Shown here one piece after another: positions 8,878 to 16,145 of a stretch of DNA of 64,000 bases. Within the stretch, counting starts at the first letter, position 1; each line of letters starts with the position of its first letter. The stretch lies in assembly GCA_963794995.1 (NCBI GenBank), contig CAWCFV010000002.1:1488001-1552000 (forward strand), given 5' to 3'. The position numbers and the translations under genes are program-made. This DNA comes from CAWCFV01 sp963794995 (GTDB taxonomy: Bacteria > Actinomycetota > Actinomycetes > JACCUZ01). The notes beneath the pieces were generated by a model. It saw nothing but the letters and a program-made list of their open reading frames with translations, did not search any database and was not told where the DNA came from.

Positions 8878-9648
8878 CTATCCGAGCTTCTGCGGGACGA
8901 CCTGGAAGTACACCGCGGTCATCACGAAGTTGACGACGAACAGGAGCATGAAGGTGATCACGACGGACTGGTTGACGGCGTCGCCGACCCCCTTGGGACC
9001 ACCACCGGCGTTCAGGCCCTTGTAGGAGGCCACGATCGCCGCGATCGCGCCGAAGACCAGCGCCTTGAGCTCGCCGACATAGAGGTCCGGTAGCTGGGCC
9101 AGCGCGGTGAAGGACGCGAGGTAGGCGCCCGGCGTCCCGCCCTGGAGGATGACGTTGAAGAAGTAGCCGCCGGCGACCCCGACGACCGAGACCAGCCCGT
9201 TGAGCAGCACCGCCACCAGCATGGAGGCGAGCACGCGGGGCACGACCAGGCGCTGGATCGGGTCGATGCCGAGCACCTGCATCGCGTCGATCTCCTCCCG
9301 GATCTTCCGGGCCCCGAGGTCGGCGCAGATGGCGGAGCCGCCGGCGCCCGCGATGAGCAGGGCCGTCACGATCGGGCTTGCCTCGCGGATGACGGCGAGC
9401 ACGCTGGCCGAGCCGGTGAAGGACTGCGCACCCAGCTGCCGGGTCAGGTTGCCCAGCTGCAGCGCGATGACCGCGCCGAACGGGATGCTGACCAGCGCGG
9501 TCGGCAGGATCGTCACGCTGGCGATGAACCAGCTCTGCTGGATGAACTCCTTGGTCTGGAACGGACGGCGGAACAGCTGCCGCATGACGTCCAGGCCGAG
9601 CGCGAACAGGTTGCCGCTCTGCCGCACGGCACCCACGGCGGGGTTCAC
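8878..9648 (-). CDS. MlaE/YrbE family ABC permease, YrbE-A position
   Basis: Multi-spanning permease with the MlaE motif ICADLGARKIREEIDAMQVL. I chose the GTG at 9648 (256 residues) because GGAGG lies five bases upstream and this length fits YrbE proteins. The open frame continues to a GTG at 9756, which would add 36 low-complexity residues, overlap the ATPase gene by 56 bases and lack a visible ribosome site. It pairs with the YrbE-B protein at 8036-8872. Only the exact N-terminus is uncertain. Confidence 0.88.
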   Translation of the reverse strand: MNPAVGAVRQSGNLFALGLDVMRQLFRRPFQTKEFIQQSWFIASVTILPTALVSIPFGAVIALQLGNLTRQLGAQSFTGSASVLAVIREASPIVTALLIAGAGGSAICADLGARKIREEIDAMQVLGIDPIQRLVVPRVLASMLVAVLLNGLVSVVGVAGGYFFNVILQGGTPGAYLASFTALAQLPDLYVGELKALVFGAIAAIVASYKGLNAGGGPKGVGDAVNQSVVITFMLLFVVNFVMTAVYFQVVPQKLG

Positions 9649-9700
9649 CGCGGCCTCCGGGACACCGGGGTCGTCGACGGTCCGGACGTGCGCACGTCGC

Positions 9701-10804
9701 TCATCCGGTGCGCTCGGCGGCGAGCGGCGGTGGTTCGTCGACCGGCGGCTGGTCACCGGTGTGCGGACCGGTGTCGTCCGTCCTGTCGGTCCCGCCGGTG
9801 GGGGCGGCGGCCGGTGCGAGGGTGGCCGGAGCGTCCGCCGGCGCCTCGGCAGCGGGCGCGGCGGCGTTCTGGGACTCGAAGGACCCGGGCGGCGGCGTGA
9901 CGCCGTTCTCGCGGCACCAGGCCCCGGGCTCGCGCTGGGTGGGGCGTGCCTCGTTGTCGCTGGTGAGCAGCTGGAGCGGGATCGGCGGCAGCGGCGGCAG
10001 CTCGTGGCCCTCCGCCTCCTCCTGGGCCAGCTCGTCGGCGTCCTTCTCCTCGGCCATGCCGATGGGGCCCTGCCGCTGGGCGTTGAGGAACTGGCGGACC
10101 ACCGGCTCCTGGCTGGAGAGCAGCATCTCGCGCGGGCCGAACATCGCCAGGTGACGGTGGTAGAGCAGGCCGATGTTGTCGGGCACCGTCCGGGCGGTGT
10201 TCACGTCGTGGGTGACGATGAGGAAGGTCGCCGAGATCGCCGCGTTGAGGTCGATGATCAGCTGGTTCAGGTACGCGGTCCGGACCGGGTCGAGGCCCGA
10301 GTCCGGCTCGTCGAACAGGATGATCTCGGGGTCGAGGACCAGCGCCCGGGCCAGCCCGGCCCGCTTGCGCATGCCGCCGGAGATCTCGCCCGGCAGCTTG
10401 GTCTCCGACCCGATCAGGCCGACCATGTCCATCTTCTCGAGGACGATCTTCTTGACCTCGGACTCGCTCTTGCGGGTGTGCTCGCGCAGCGGGAAGGCGA
10501 TGTTGTCGAACAGGCTCATCGACCCGAACAGCGCACCGTCCTGGAACAGGACCCCGAACAGCTTGCGCACCTCGTAGAGGTCGGCCTCACGCAGCGTCAC
10601 CAGGTCGCGGCCCTGGATGACGATCGAGCCCCGGTCGGGCTTGAGCAGCCCGACGAGCGTCTTGAGGAAGACGGACTTGCCGGTGCCCGAGGGACCCAGC
10701 ATCACCGAGATCTCCCCGGCGGGCAGCGTCAGGGAGACGTCCTGCCAGATCAGCGACTTGCCGAAGGACTTGGTCAGCCCTTCGACCGTGATCTCGACAC
10801 CCAC
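9701..10804 (-). CDS. mkl: Mce transporter ATPase (Mkl/MceG)
   Basis: 367 residues from the GTG at 10804 (protein begins MGVEITVEGL, the usual family start, with AGGTG just upstream); an in-frame GTG at 10819 is the alternative. Walker A GPSGTGKS at 37-44, signature ISGGMRKRAGLARAL at 141-155, Walker B IILFDEP at 161-167. A C-terminal extension of about 100 residues rich in Pro, Ala, Glu and Asp follows, as in mycobacterial Mkl/MceG. It drives the YrbE/Mce lipid importer and is the first gene of the operon. Mkl lies near rplL in mycobacteria too, but there it is separated from the mce operons. Confidence 0.93.
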   Translation of the reverse strand: MGVEITVEGLTKSFGKSLIWQDVSLTLPAGEISVMLGPSGTGKSVFLKTLVGLLKPDRGSIVIQGRDLVTLREADLYEVRKLFGVLFQDGALFGSMSLFDNIAFPLREHTRKSESEVKKIVLEKMDMVGLIGSETKLPGEISGGMRKRAGLARALVLDPEIILFDEPDSGLDPVRTAYLNQLIIDLNAAISATFLIVTHDVNTARTVPDNIGLLYHRHLAMFGPREMLLSSQEPVVRQFLNAQRQGPIGMAEEKDADELAQEEAEGHELPPLPPIPLQLLTSDNEARPTQREPGAWCRENGVTPPPGSFESQNAAAPAAEAPADAPATLAPAAAPTGGTDRTDDTGPHTGDQPPVDEPPPLAAERTG

Positions 10805-10870
10805 AGGGACGCACCTCACCGCACGGCAGACCGGCCTTCTCGCGTGGGCTAACGAGCGCGGGTCCGCCAG

Positions 10871-10886
10871 GTTACGCGCGAGTAGC
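10871..10886. promoter_or_regulatory. Quasi-palindrome upstream of mkl, possible operator
   Basis: GTTACGCGCGAGTAGC is an imperfect inverted repeat (GTTAC / GTAGC half-sites, 12 of 16 positions self-complementary) about 67 bases upstream of the mkl GTG. Size and position suit a TetR- or GntR-type operator controlling the mce operon. This is inference; no regulator gene lies next to it. Confidence 0.35.
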
Positions 10887-10990
10887 CGGATGCCGGCAGG
10901 GGACGGGGTGGGGCGCTCGATCGGGCAGGATGCCGGCCGCGGTGCCGGGAGTCTGCGCCGCGCGTGCGGTTCCGAAACATCCCCGCAACG

Positions 10991-11039
10991 CCGCAGGGGC
11001 GGCGGCCACCGGTCCCCCGGTCGCCGCCGCCCCTGCGGG
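10991..11039 (-). terminator. Strong hairpin downstream of rplL
   Basis: A 22-bp stem (10991-11012 with 11018-11039, one mismatch) and a 5-base loop begin 11 bases past the rplL stop. Without a clear T-run it is still the strongest hairpin seen in the window, and it separates the ribosomal operon from the mce operon. It would act in either direction, but only the minus strand is transcribed here. Confidence 0.7.
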
Positions 11040-11050
11040 ACGGTGCGGTG

Positions 11051-11440
11051 CTACTTGACGGTGACCGTGGCGCCGGCGCCCTCGAGGGCGGCCTTGGCCT
11101 TCTCGGCGGCCTCCTTCGTCACCTTCTCCAGGACCGGCTTGGGCGTCCCGTCGACCAGGTCCTTGGCCTCCTTGAGGCCCAGGCTGGTGAGCGAGCGCAC
11201 CTCCTTGATGACCTGGATCTTCTTGTCTCCGGCGGCCTCGAGGACGACGTCGAACTCGTCCTGCGCGGCCTCGTCCTCGGCGGCACCCGCGCCACCGGCG
11301 GCCGGGGCGGCGGCCACGGCGACCGGGGCGGCCGCGGTGACGCCGAAGGTGTCCTCGAACTGCTTCACGAACTCGGAGAGCTCGATCAGGGTCATCTCCT
11401 TGAACGACTCGAGGAGGTCGTCGGTGCTGAGCTTCGCCAT
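11051..11440 (-). CDS. rplL: 50S ribosomal protein L7/L12
   Basis: 129 residues, ATG at 11440 preceded by GGAAGGA. The N-terminal dimerisation domain (about 1-33) binds the L10 tail, an Ala/Gly/Pro-rich hinge covers about 34-55, and the C-terminal factor-binding domain contains KIQVIKEVRSLTSLGLKEAK and GLKEAKDLVDGTPKPV. It forms the ribosomal stalk that recruits translation GTPases. It follows rplJ in the usual order, and a strong hairpin ends the unit. Confidence 0.98.
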   Translation of the reverse strand: MAKLSTDDLLESFKEMTLIELSEFVKQFEDTFGVTAAAPVAVAAAPAAGGAGAAEDEAAQDEFDVVLEAAGDKKIQVIKEVRSLTSLGLKEAKDLVDGTPKPVLEKVTKEAAEKAKAALEGAGATVTVK

Positions 11441-11489
11441 GGTGGCGGTCCTTCCTTCGTGGTCTGGCTGGTGGTTCGGCAGCTGCCGA

Positions 11490-12206
11490 TCAGCTCTCGG
11501 TGGTCTCCGCGGCGGCTGCCTCGGCGGTCGTGCTCTCCTCGGCAGCTGCCTCGGTGGTGGTCTCCTCCGCAGCGGACTGCGTGGGAGTGGCCTCCTCGGC
11601 GGCCGAGTCCTGCGTCTCCGCAGCCTCCACCGCCTCGGGCTCGGCGGCCGCCGGCGCCGCAGCGCCTGCTCCACCAGCCAGGACCGTGGGGTCCTGCTCG
11701 GCCTTCTGCCGCAGTGCGTCGAGGACGCGTGCGGTCTGCGCCAGCGGCGCAGCGAACAGCGAGACGGCGTTCTGCAACGACGCCTGCAGGGCACCCGCCA
11801 TCTTGGCGAGCAGCACCTCGCGCGACTCGAGGTCGGCGAGCTTCGTGAGCTCGGCCGGCGTGAGCGACTTGCCGTCGAGCACACCGCCCTTGATCACGAG
11901 CAGTGGGTGGGCCTTGGCGAAGTCACGCAGACCCTTGGCCGCCTCGACCGGGTCGCCCTTGACGAAGGCGATGGCCGACGGACCCTGGAGCAGGTCGTCG
12001 AACGCGGCGACCCCTGCCTCGCGGGCCGCGATCTTGGTCAGCGTGTTCTTCACCACGGCATAGGACGTGTCCGAGCCGAGGGACCGGCGCAGCTCCTTGA
12101 GCTGGGCCACGGTGAGCCCGCGGTACTCGGTGAGGACGGCCGCGCTCGAGCTGCGGAACTCCTCCGTCAGCTCGGCGACCGCGGCCGCCTTGTCAGGCCT
12201 CGCCAT
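11490..12206 (-). CDS. rplJ: 50S ribosomal protein L10 with long acidic tail
   Basis: 238 residues, ATG at 12206. The first about 165 residues are a normal L10 (YRGLTVAQLKELRRSL; VVKNTLTKIAAREAG; KGGVLDGKSLTPAE), including the helix that docks L7/L12 dimers. From about residue 175 there is a tail of some 60 residues made almost only of Ala, Glu, Thr, Pro and Ser, absent from E. coli L10 (165 residues). L10 anchors the L7/L12 stalk on 23S rRNA and in many bacteria represses its own operon through a leader RNA. Confidence 0.97.
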   Translation of the reverse strand: MARPDKAAAVAELTEEFRSSSAAVLTEYRGLTVAQLKELRRSLGSDTSYAVVKNTLTKIAAREAGVAAFDDLLQGPSAIAFVKGDPVEAAKGLRDFAKAHPLLVIKGGVLDGKSLTPAELTKLADLESREVLLAKMAGALQASLQNAVSLFAAPLAQTARVLDALRQKAEQDPTVLAGGAGAAAPAAAEPEAVEAAETQDSAAEEATPTQSAAEETTTEAAAEESTTAEAAAAETTES

Positions 12207-12420
12207 GAGTGGCCGGCCTCCCTTCCGTCTCGTGCGCCGGTCCTCACCCCTGGCGGGTGACGCGGACCCCGGACGTACGAACGCCCCGGCGCAGGTGCGA
12301 CGGGGCGTGACGGTCGGCTCGCGTGCGAGCCGGACTGCTGGCCTTGCTGCACCTACGCGGGCCGCCCGCGGTGTCGCGGGGCCTTCGGCCACCCCTTCGC
12401 AGGAGCGGCGACCGGCGGTC
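12207..12420 (-). promoter_or_regulatory. rplJ leader region, possible L10 autoregulatory RNA
   Basis: The transcribed spacer between the secreted-protein gene and rplJ is about 280 bases, long for this compact operon. It is rich in short inverted repeats (for example around 12358-12390 and 12310-12335) and could form the L10 leader structure known upstream of rplJ in many bacteria. I inferred this from position and repeats, not from a covariance-model match. Confidence 0.35.
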
Positions 12421-12486
12421 TGTGGCAGCGGCCAGGGTATGCGCACCGGGCCCCGGGGGCCAAATCGGCGGCCGGCGGCCGGCCGA

Positions 12487-13329
12487 TCAGCCCTTGATGC
12501 GGTCGGAGTCGAAGACCTTCTTCGCCCCGGGTGCGGCGATCCGGACCGGCTCGCCCCAGCGGCGGTAGACCCCCGTCACCGAGAACACGGCGCGGGTGGT
12601 CGGCACCTCGGCCGAGAGCCGAAGCGGCAGCCCGGTGGCGTCGAGCCACACCTGGAACCGCAGGGTGCGCACGCCGGCGTCGAGCATCGCGCGGTACTGC
12701 GCCTTCACCGCCGGGTCCTCGGCCACCGTGATCGCGCGGCTCATCCGCACCAGGGCGCGGTGCTCGGTCGTGGCGACGCCCTCGACGGTGCCCGGCCCCA
12801 CGACCTCGACCCGCTCGGCGGCCCGGAGCAGGCCGAGGCTCTGGCCCGGGTCGAAGGCGACCCGCAGCTGCTCGGCGACCGGGCCGAGGTCCCGCCCGAG
12901 CCGGGTCCTGGGCGCGTCGGAGACACGCAGCCACGGCTTGCTCCGCGGGATGCCCTTGGCCGCCGGCAGCGCGAGGAAGACCTCGTCGGGCAGCAGGACG
13001 GCGCGCAGCAGGCCGGTGGAGTTGGACCGGAGGCGGACGTCGGCGTCGAAGGTGCGCGCCGGCCGGTCACCGCGCAGGAAGCGCAGGGCCCCCCAGCCCG
13101 ACCGTGTCTCGCCGCCCCCGGCGCTGCCGGAGAACGTGTAGGTCGCCGTCTGCTCCTCGGCCATCCGCAGCGTGACGGCCTCGAACAGCGCCGGCCCGGA
13201 CACGGTGCGCGGCGCGGCTGCCGGCTCGACGGGCTGGCGTGAGCCCGCCGGGTCCAGCAGCCAGCCGCCCGCGGCGAGTGCGAGCACCGTGAGGAGGGAG
13301 GAGACGACGAGTGCGGCTCGGCGTCGCAT
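12487..13329 (-). CDS. Secreted or membrane-anchored protein of unknown function between rplA and rplJ
   Basis: 280 residues. ATG at 13329 lies one base after the rplA stop, so it is co-transcribed with the ribosomal genes. An N-terminal signal or anchor (about 3-24, no lipobox Cys) is followed by an all-beta-looking domain resembling LolA/LppX-type lipid carriers in pattern (alternating hydrophobics, FLALPAAKGIPRSKPWLRV; RFQVWLDATGLPLRL). A lipoprotein-like gene at this spot is known in streptomycetes. I cannot assign a substrate. Comparison of the fold with LppX/LprG would be informative. Confidence 0.8.
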   Translation of the reverse strand: MRRRAALVVSSLLTVLALAAGGWLLDPAGSRQPVEPAAAPRTVSGPALFEAVTLRMAEEQTATYTFSGSAGGGETRSGWGALRFLRGDRPARTFDADVRLRSNSTGLLRAVLLPDEVFLALPAAKGIPRSKPWLRVSDAPRTRLGRDLGPVAEQLRVAFDPGQSLGLLRAAERVEVVGPGTVEGVATTEHRALVRMSRAITVAEDPAVKAQYRAMLDAGVRTLRFQVWLDATGLPLRLSAEVPTTRAVFSVTGVYRRWGEPVRIAAPGAKKVFDSDRIKG

Positions 13330-13330
13330 C

Positions 13331-14059
13331 TCAGACCGCGGAGGGCGCCGCCTCCGTGTCCTCGAGCAGGCCACGGGTGCGGTTCGGGTCGAGCGGGATG
13401 CCGGGCCCCATCGTCGTGCTCAGGGTGGCCTTGCGGATGTAGCGGCCCTTGGCGGCCGACGGCTTGAGCCGCAGGACCTCCTCGAGGGCTGCCGCGTAGT
13501 TCTCCACCAGCTGGGTCTCGCCGAACGAGGTCTTGCCGATGATGAAGTGCAGGTTCGAGTTGCGGTCGACGCGGAACTCGATCTTGCCGCCCTTGATGTC
13601 GGCGACGGCCTTGGCGACGTCCGGGGTGACCGTGCCGGTCTTCGGGTTCGGCATCAGGCCGCGCGGGCCGAGGACGCGGCCCAGCCGACCGACCTTGCCC
13701 ATGAGGTCCGGCGTCGCGACCACGGCGTCGAAGTCGAGGCGGCCCTTGTTGACCTCCTCGATCAGGGCGTCGTCGCCGACGATGTCGGCGCCGGCGGCGG
13801 TGGCCTGCTCGGCGCGCTCTCCGGTCGCGAACACGAGGACCCGGGCGGTCTTGCCGGTGCCGTGCGGCAGGTTGACCGTGCCGCGGACCATCTGGTCGGC
13901 CTTGCGCGGGTCGACGCCGAGGCGCATGGCGACCTCGATCGTGGCGTCGTACTTCGTGACCGAGGTCTCCTTGGCCAGCCGCACGGCGGTCAGCGGGGCG
14001 TAGAGGGCGTCGGCGTCGATCTTCTCGACGGCGGCGCGGTAGGACTTGCTGCGCTTCAC
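13331..14059 (-). CDS. rplA: 50S ribosomal protein L1
   Basis: 242 residues with the complete L1 fold: MKRSKSYRAAVEKID start, GTVNLPHGTGK, the family signature around GRVLGPRGLMPNPKTGTVT, and KGGKIEFRVDRNSNLHFIIG. It binds 23S rRNA at the mobile L1 stalk and moves the exit tRNA. It follows rplK, separated by a repeat-rich spacer of about 130 bases. Confidence 0.98.
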   Translation of the reverse strand: MKRSKSYRAAVEKIDADALYAPLTAVRLAKETSVTKYDATIEVAMRLGVDPRKADQMVRGTVNLPHGTGKTARVLVFATGERAEQATAAGADIVGDDALIEEVNKGRLDFDAVVATPDLMGKVGRLGRVLGPRGLMPNPKTGTVTPDVAKAVADIKGGKIEFRVDRNSNLHFIIGKTSFGETQLVENYAAALEEVLRLKPSAAKGRYIRKATLSTTMGPGIPLDPNRTRGLLEDTEAAPSAV

Positions 14060-14119
14060 TGCTGCTCCTGGTGTCGGTACGGAGTCGTGGTACGACGGGC
14101 CGCGCGCGGCCCTCCCACG

Positions 14120-14179
14120 GTTCTGGCGGTGCTCGTTCTGGTGGTGCCCGTTCTGGTGGTGCTGGTCCTGGTGCTCGGA
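14120..14179. repeat. 15-bp tandem repeat in the rplK-rplA spacer
   Basis: Units starting at 14120, 14135, 14150 and 14165 follow the plus-strand pattern GTTCTGGYGGTGCYS; the first three differ at one to three positions and the fourth has decayed. The array occupies about half of the spacer between rplK (ends 14190) and rplA (starts 14059) on the minus strand, so it is transcribed as part of the operon mRNA. Confidence 0.75.
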
Positions 14180-14189
14180 GCCGGACGGC

Positions 14190-14627
14190 TCAGCCGTGGC
14201 CCTCGACGGTGATGCCCATCTGGCGGGCGGTGCCGGCGATGATCTTCTCGGCGGCGTCGAGGTCGTTGGCGTTCAGGTCGGCCATCTTGGTCTCGGCGAT
14301 GGCGCGGACCTGGTCGCGGGTGAGCCGCGCGACCTTGGTCTTGTGCGGCTCGCCGGAGCCCTTCTCGACCCCCGCGGCGGCCAGGATCAGGCGGGCGGCC
14401 GGCGGTGTCTTGGTGATGAAGGTGAACGACCGGTCCTCGAAGACCGAGATCTCCACCGGCACGATCTGCCCCCGCTGCGACTCGGTCGCGGCGTTGTAGG
14501 CCTTGCAGAACTCCATGATGTTGACGCCGTGCTGGCCCAGCGCGGGGCCGACCGGCGGCGCCGGGGTGGCCGCGCCGGCCTGGATCTGCAGCTTGATGAC
14601 CGCTGACAGCTTCTTCTTGGGAGGCAT
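14190..14627 (-). CDS. rplK: 50S ribosomal protein L11
   Basis: 145 residues. N-terminal domain with AVIKLQIQAGAATPAPPVGP and GQHGVNIMEFCKAYN, the thiostrepton-binding proline-rich region, and C-terminal rRNA-binding domain with the family signature near RAIAETKMADLNANDLDAAE. It sits at the GTPase-associated centre of the large subunit and is needed for stringent-response signalling. Second gene after nusG in the usual order. Confidence 0.98.
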   Translation of the reverse strand: MPPKKKLSAVIKLQIQAGAATPAPPVGPALGQHGVNIMEFCKAYNAATESQRGQIVPVEISVFEDRSFTFITKTPPAARLILAAAGVEKGSGEPHKTKVARLTRDQVRAIAETKMADLNANDLDAAEKIIAGTARQMGITVEGHG

Positions 14628-14687
14628 TCCGGGTCCTTCGTCTTCTTCTTCGGGGTGGGTGGTGCGGCCGTGCCGGGCGGGGCTCGG

Positions 14688-15473
14688 CTAGATCTTCTGG
14701 ACCTGGTGGAACGACAGCTCGACGGGGGTCTCCCGGCCGAAGATCGACACCAGCACCTTGAGCTTCTGCGAGTCGGCGTGGATCTCGCTGATCGACGCCG
14801 GGAGGGTGGCGAACGGGCCGTCCATGACGGTGACCGACTCGCCGACCTCGAAGTCCGCGGGGCGGGCCTCGACGACCTTCTCCTTCTTCTCCTGGTCGGG
14901 CGCCAGGAACTTCAGCACCTCGTCCAGCGTGAGCGGTGAGGGCCGGTGGGTGTGCCCCACGAAGCCGGTGACGCCGGGGGTGTTGCGGACCGCGCCCCAC
15001 GACTCGTCGGTGAGGTCCATCCGCACCAGCACGTAGCCGGGCAGCACGTTCTGCTTGACCATCTTGCGCTGGCCGTTCTTGACCACGCTCTCCTCGCGCT
15101 GCGGGACCTCCACCTGGAAGATGAAGTCCTCCATGTTCAGTGACGAGGTGCGGGTCTCGAGGTTGGTCTTGACCCTGTTCTCGTACCCGGCGTAGGAGTG
15201 CACGACGTACCACTCGCCCGGTGCCCGGCGCAGCGCCGCCCGCATCTCCTCGACCGGGTCGACCTCCTCGTCCTCCGCCGCCGTCTCGGCGGCGGCGGCG
15301 GGGGTCTCGGCGACCTCGGCGGAGACCACGGCAGGCTCCTCGACGGCGGGCTGCTCCTCGGCGGCGACGTCGTCGTCCACGCTCGGGGCGGTCTCGTCGA
15401 CGACCACGGGGGCCTGCTCGTCGAGGTCCTGCGCCGCGGGGGCGCTGGGGGTCTCGGACACGGTGAGGGTCAC
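14688..15473 (-). CDS. nusG: Transcription termination/antitermination factor NusG
   Basis: 261 residues. An acidic Ala/Glu/Val-rich N-terminal extension of about 80 residues, common in actinobacterial NusG, precedes the NGN domain (GEWYVVHSYAGYENRVKTNL to about residue 190) and the KOW domain (GESVTVMDGPFATLPASISE; ending VELSFHQVQKI). It binds RNA polymerase and couples transcription to Rho or ribosomes. Lies 36 bases after secE and 60 bases before rplK. Confidence 0.97.
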   Translation of the reverse strand: MTLTVSETPSAPAAQDLDEQAPVVVDETAPSVDDDVAAEEQPAVEEPAVVSAEVAETPAAAAETAAEDEEVDPVEEMRAALRRAPGEWYVVHSYAGYENRVKTNLETRTSSLNMEDFIFQVEVPQREESVVKNGQRKMVKQNVLPGYVLVRMDLTDESWGAVRNTPGVTGFVGHTHRPSPLTLDEVLKFLAPDQEKKEKVVEARPADFEVGESVTVMDGPFATLPASISEIHADSQKLKVLVSIFGRETPVELSFHQVQKI

Positions 15474-15509
15474 TTCCTGGGGGTCGGTGCGGGTGGGGCG
15501 GGGCGGTGC

Positions 15510-15752
15510 CTAGCCGAAGACGGCGAGGATCGCCTTGGCGAAGAAGAAGTCGAGCACGCTCACGTAGGCGATGACGATCATCACGAAGAAGATGACCACC
15601 GTCGTGTAGGTGACCAGCTCCTTGCGCGTGGGCCAGATGACCTTGCGCAGCTCGGCGATGACCTGGCGGTAGAACAGCGAGATCCGCGCCGGGAGCGGCT
15701 GGCGCTCCTCACGGTCACGCGCGGGAGTGGGGTTCGCCCGCGTGTCTGTCAC
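15510..15752 (-). CDS. secE: Preprotein translocase subunit SecE
   Basis: 80 residues from a GTG at 15752 with GGTGGAG six bases upstream. It is hidden in a long open frame that runs upstream without meaning. A short polar N-terminus leads to the amphipathic helix with the SecE signature ELRKVIWPTRKEL (about 34-46) and one membrane span (about 47-70), the minimal actinobacterial form. It clamps SecY in the general secretion channel. Located directly downstream of tRNA-Trp and before nusG. Confidence 0.95.
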   Translation of the reverse strand: MTDTRANPTPARDREERQPLPARISLFYRQVIAELRKVIWPTRKELVTYTTVVIFFVMIVIAYVSVLDFFFAKAILAVFG

Positions 15753-15841
15753 GTCATCTCCACCTGTCGGTCGGTACGTCGGCGCACGTCGGGTGCGCCT
15801 GAGGAGCACGCACCGCCCGGGGGCGACGCCTGGTTCCTCGC

Positions 15842-15913
15842 AGGGCCGGAGGGACTCGAACCCCCAACCGCCGGTTTTGGAGACCGGAACTCTACCAATT
15901 GAGCTACGACCCT
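15842..15913 (-). tRNA. tRNA-Trp (CCA anticodon)
   Basis: 72 nt. The acceptor stem AGGGTCG pairs with CGGCCCT, the D-arm and TTCGAGTCC T-loop are present, and the anticodon loop reads CTCCAAA with CCA. The 3' CCA end is not encoded. The tRNA-Trp-secE-nusG order is common in actinobacteria. Confidence 0.96.
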
Positions 15914-16000
15914 TCGGCGGACCGAGGGACTCCTGCACGCGGACCGCCCGCCCGTTTCCGGGCGCGCTGGCGCGAGGGGCTCCTGGCCTCCGAAGGCCCG

Positions 16001-16031
16001 AGTCTACGCACAGGGGCCGGGGTGGGTCGAA
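16001..16031 (-). promoter_or_regulatory. Possible housekeeping promoter for tRNA-Trp/secE unit
   Basis: On the minus strand TTCGAC (16031-16026) and TAGACT (16006-16001) are separated by 19 bases and lie about 90 bases upstream of tRNA-Trp. They resemble -35 and -10 elements of the principal sigma factor, though the spacer is long. No other candidate in the 230-base gap is clearer. Confidence 0.3.
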
Positions 16032-16145
16032 CCGGAGCGACCGCGCCCGGAGGCGCGCCGGCCGCCTGCGGCGGGGGCTGCGACGCGGCTGCCCGCCCCC
16101 GGTCCGGGTCGGCGACGCCGGGCCCCCGGATGCGAGCATGACCCC

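Noticed and set aside
9649..9756. Longer GTG start for YrbE-A
   Set aside because: Adds 36 low-complexity residues, overlaps mkl and lacks a ribosome site; GTG at 9648 has GGAGG.
14120..14179. CRISPR array
   Set aside because: Units are 15 bp, contiguous and without spacers, so a tandem repeat.
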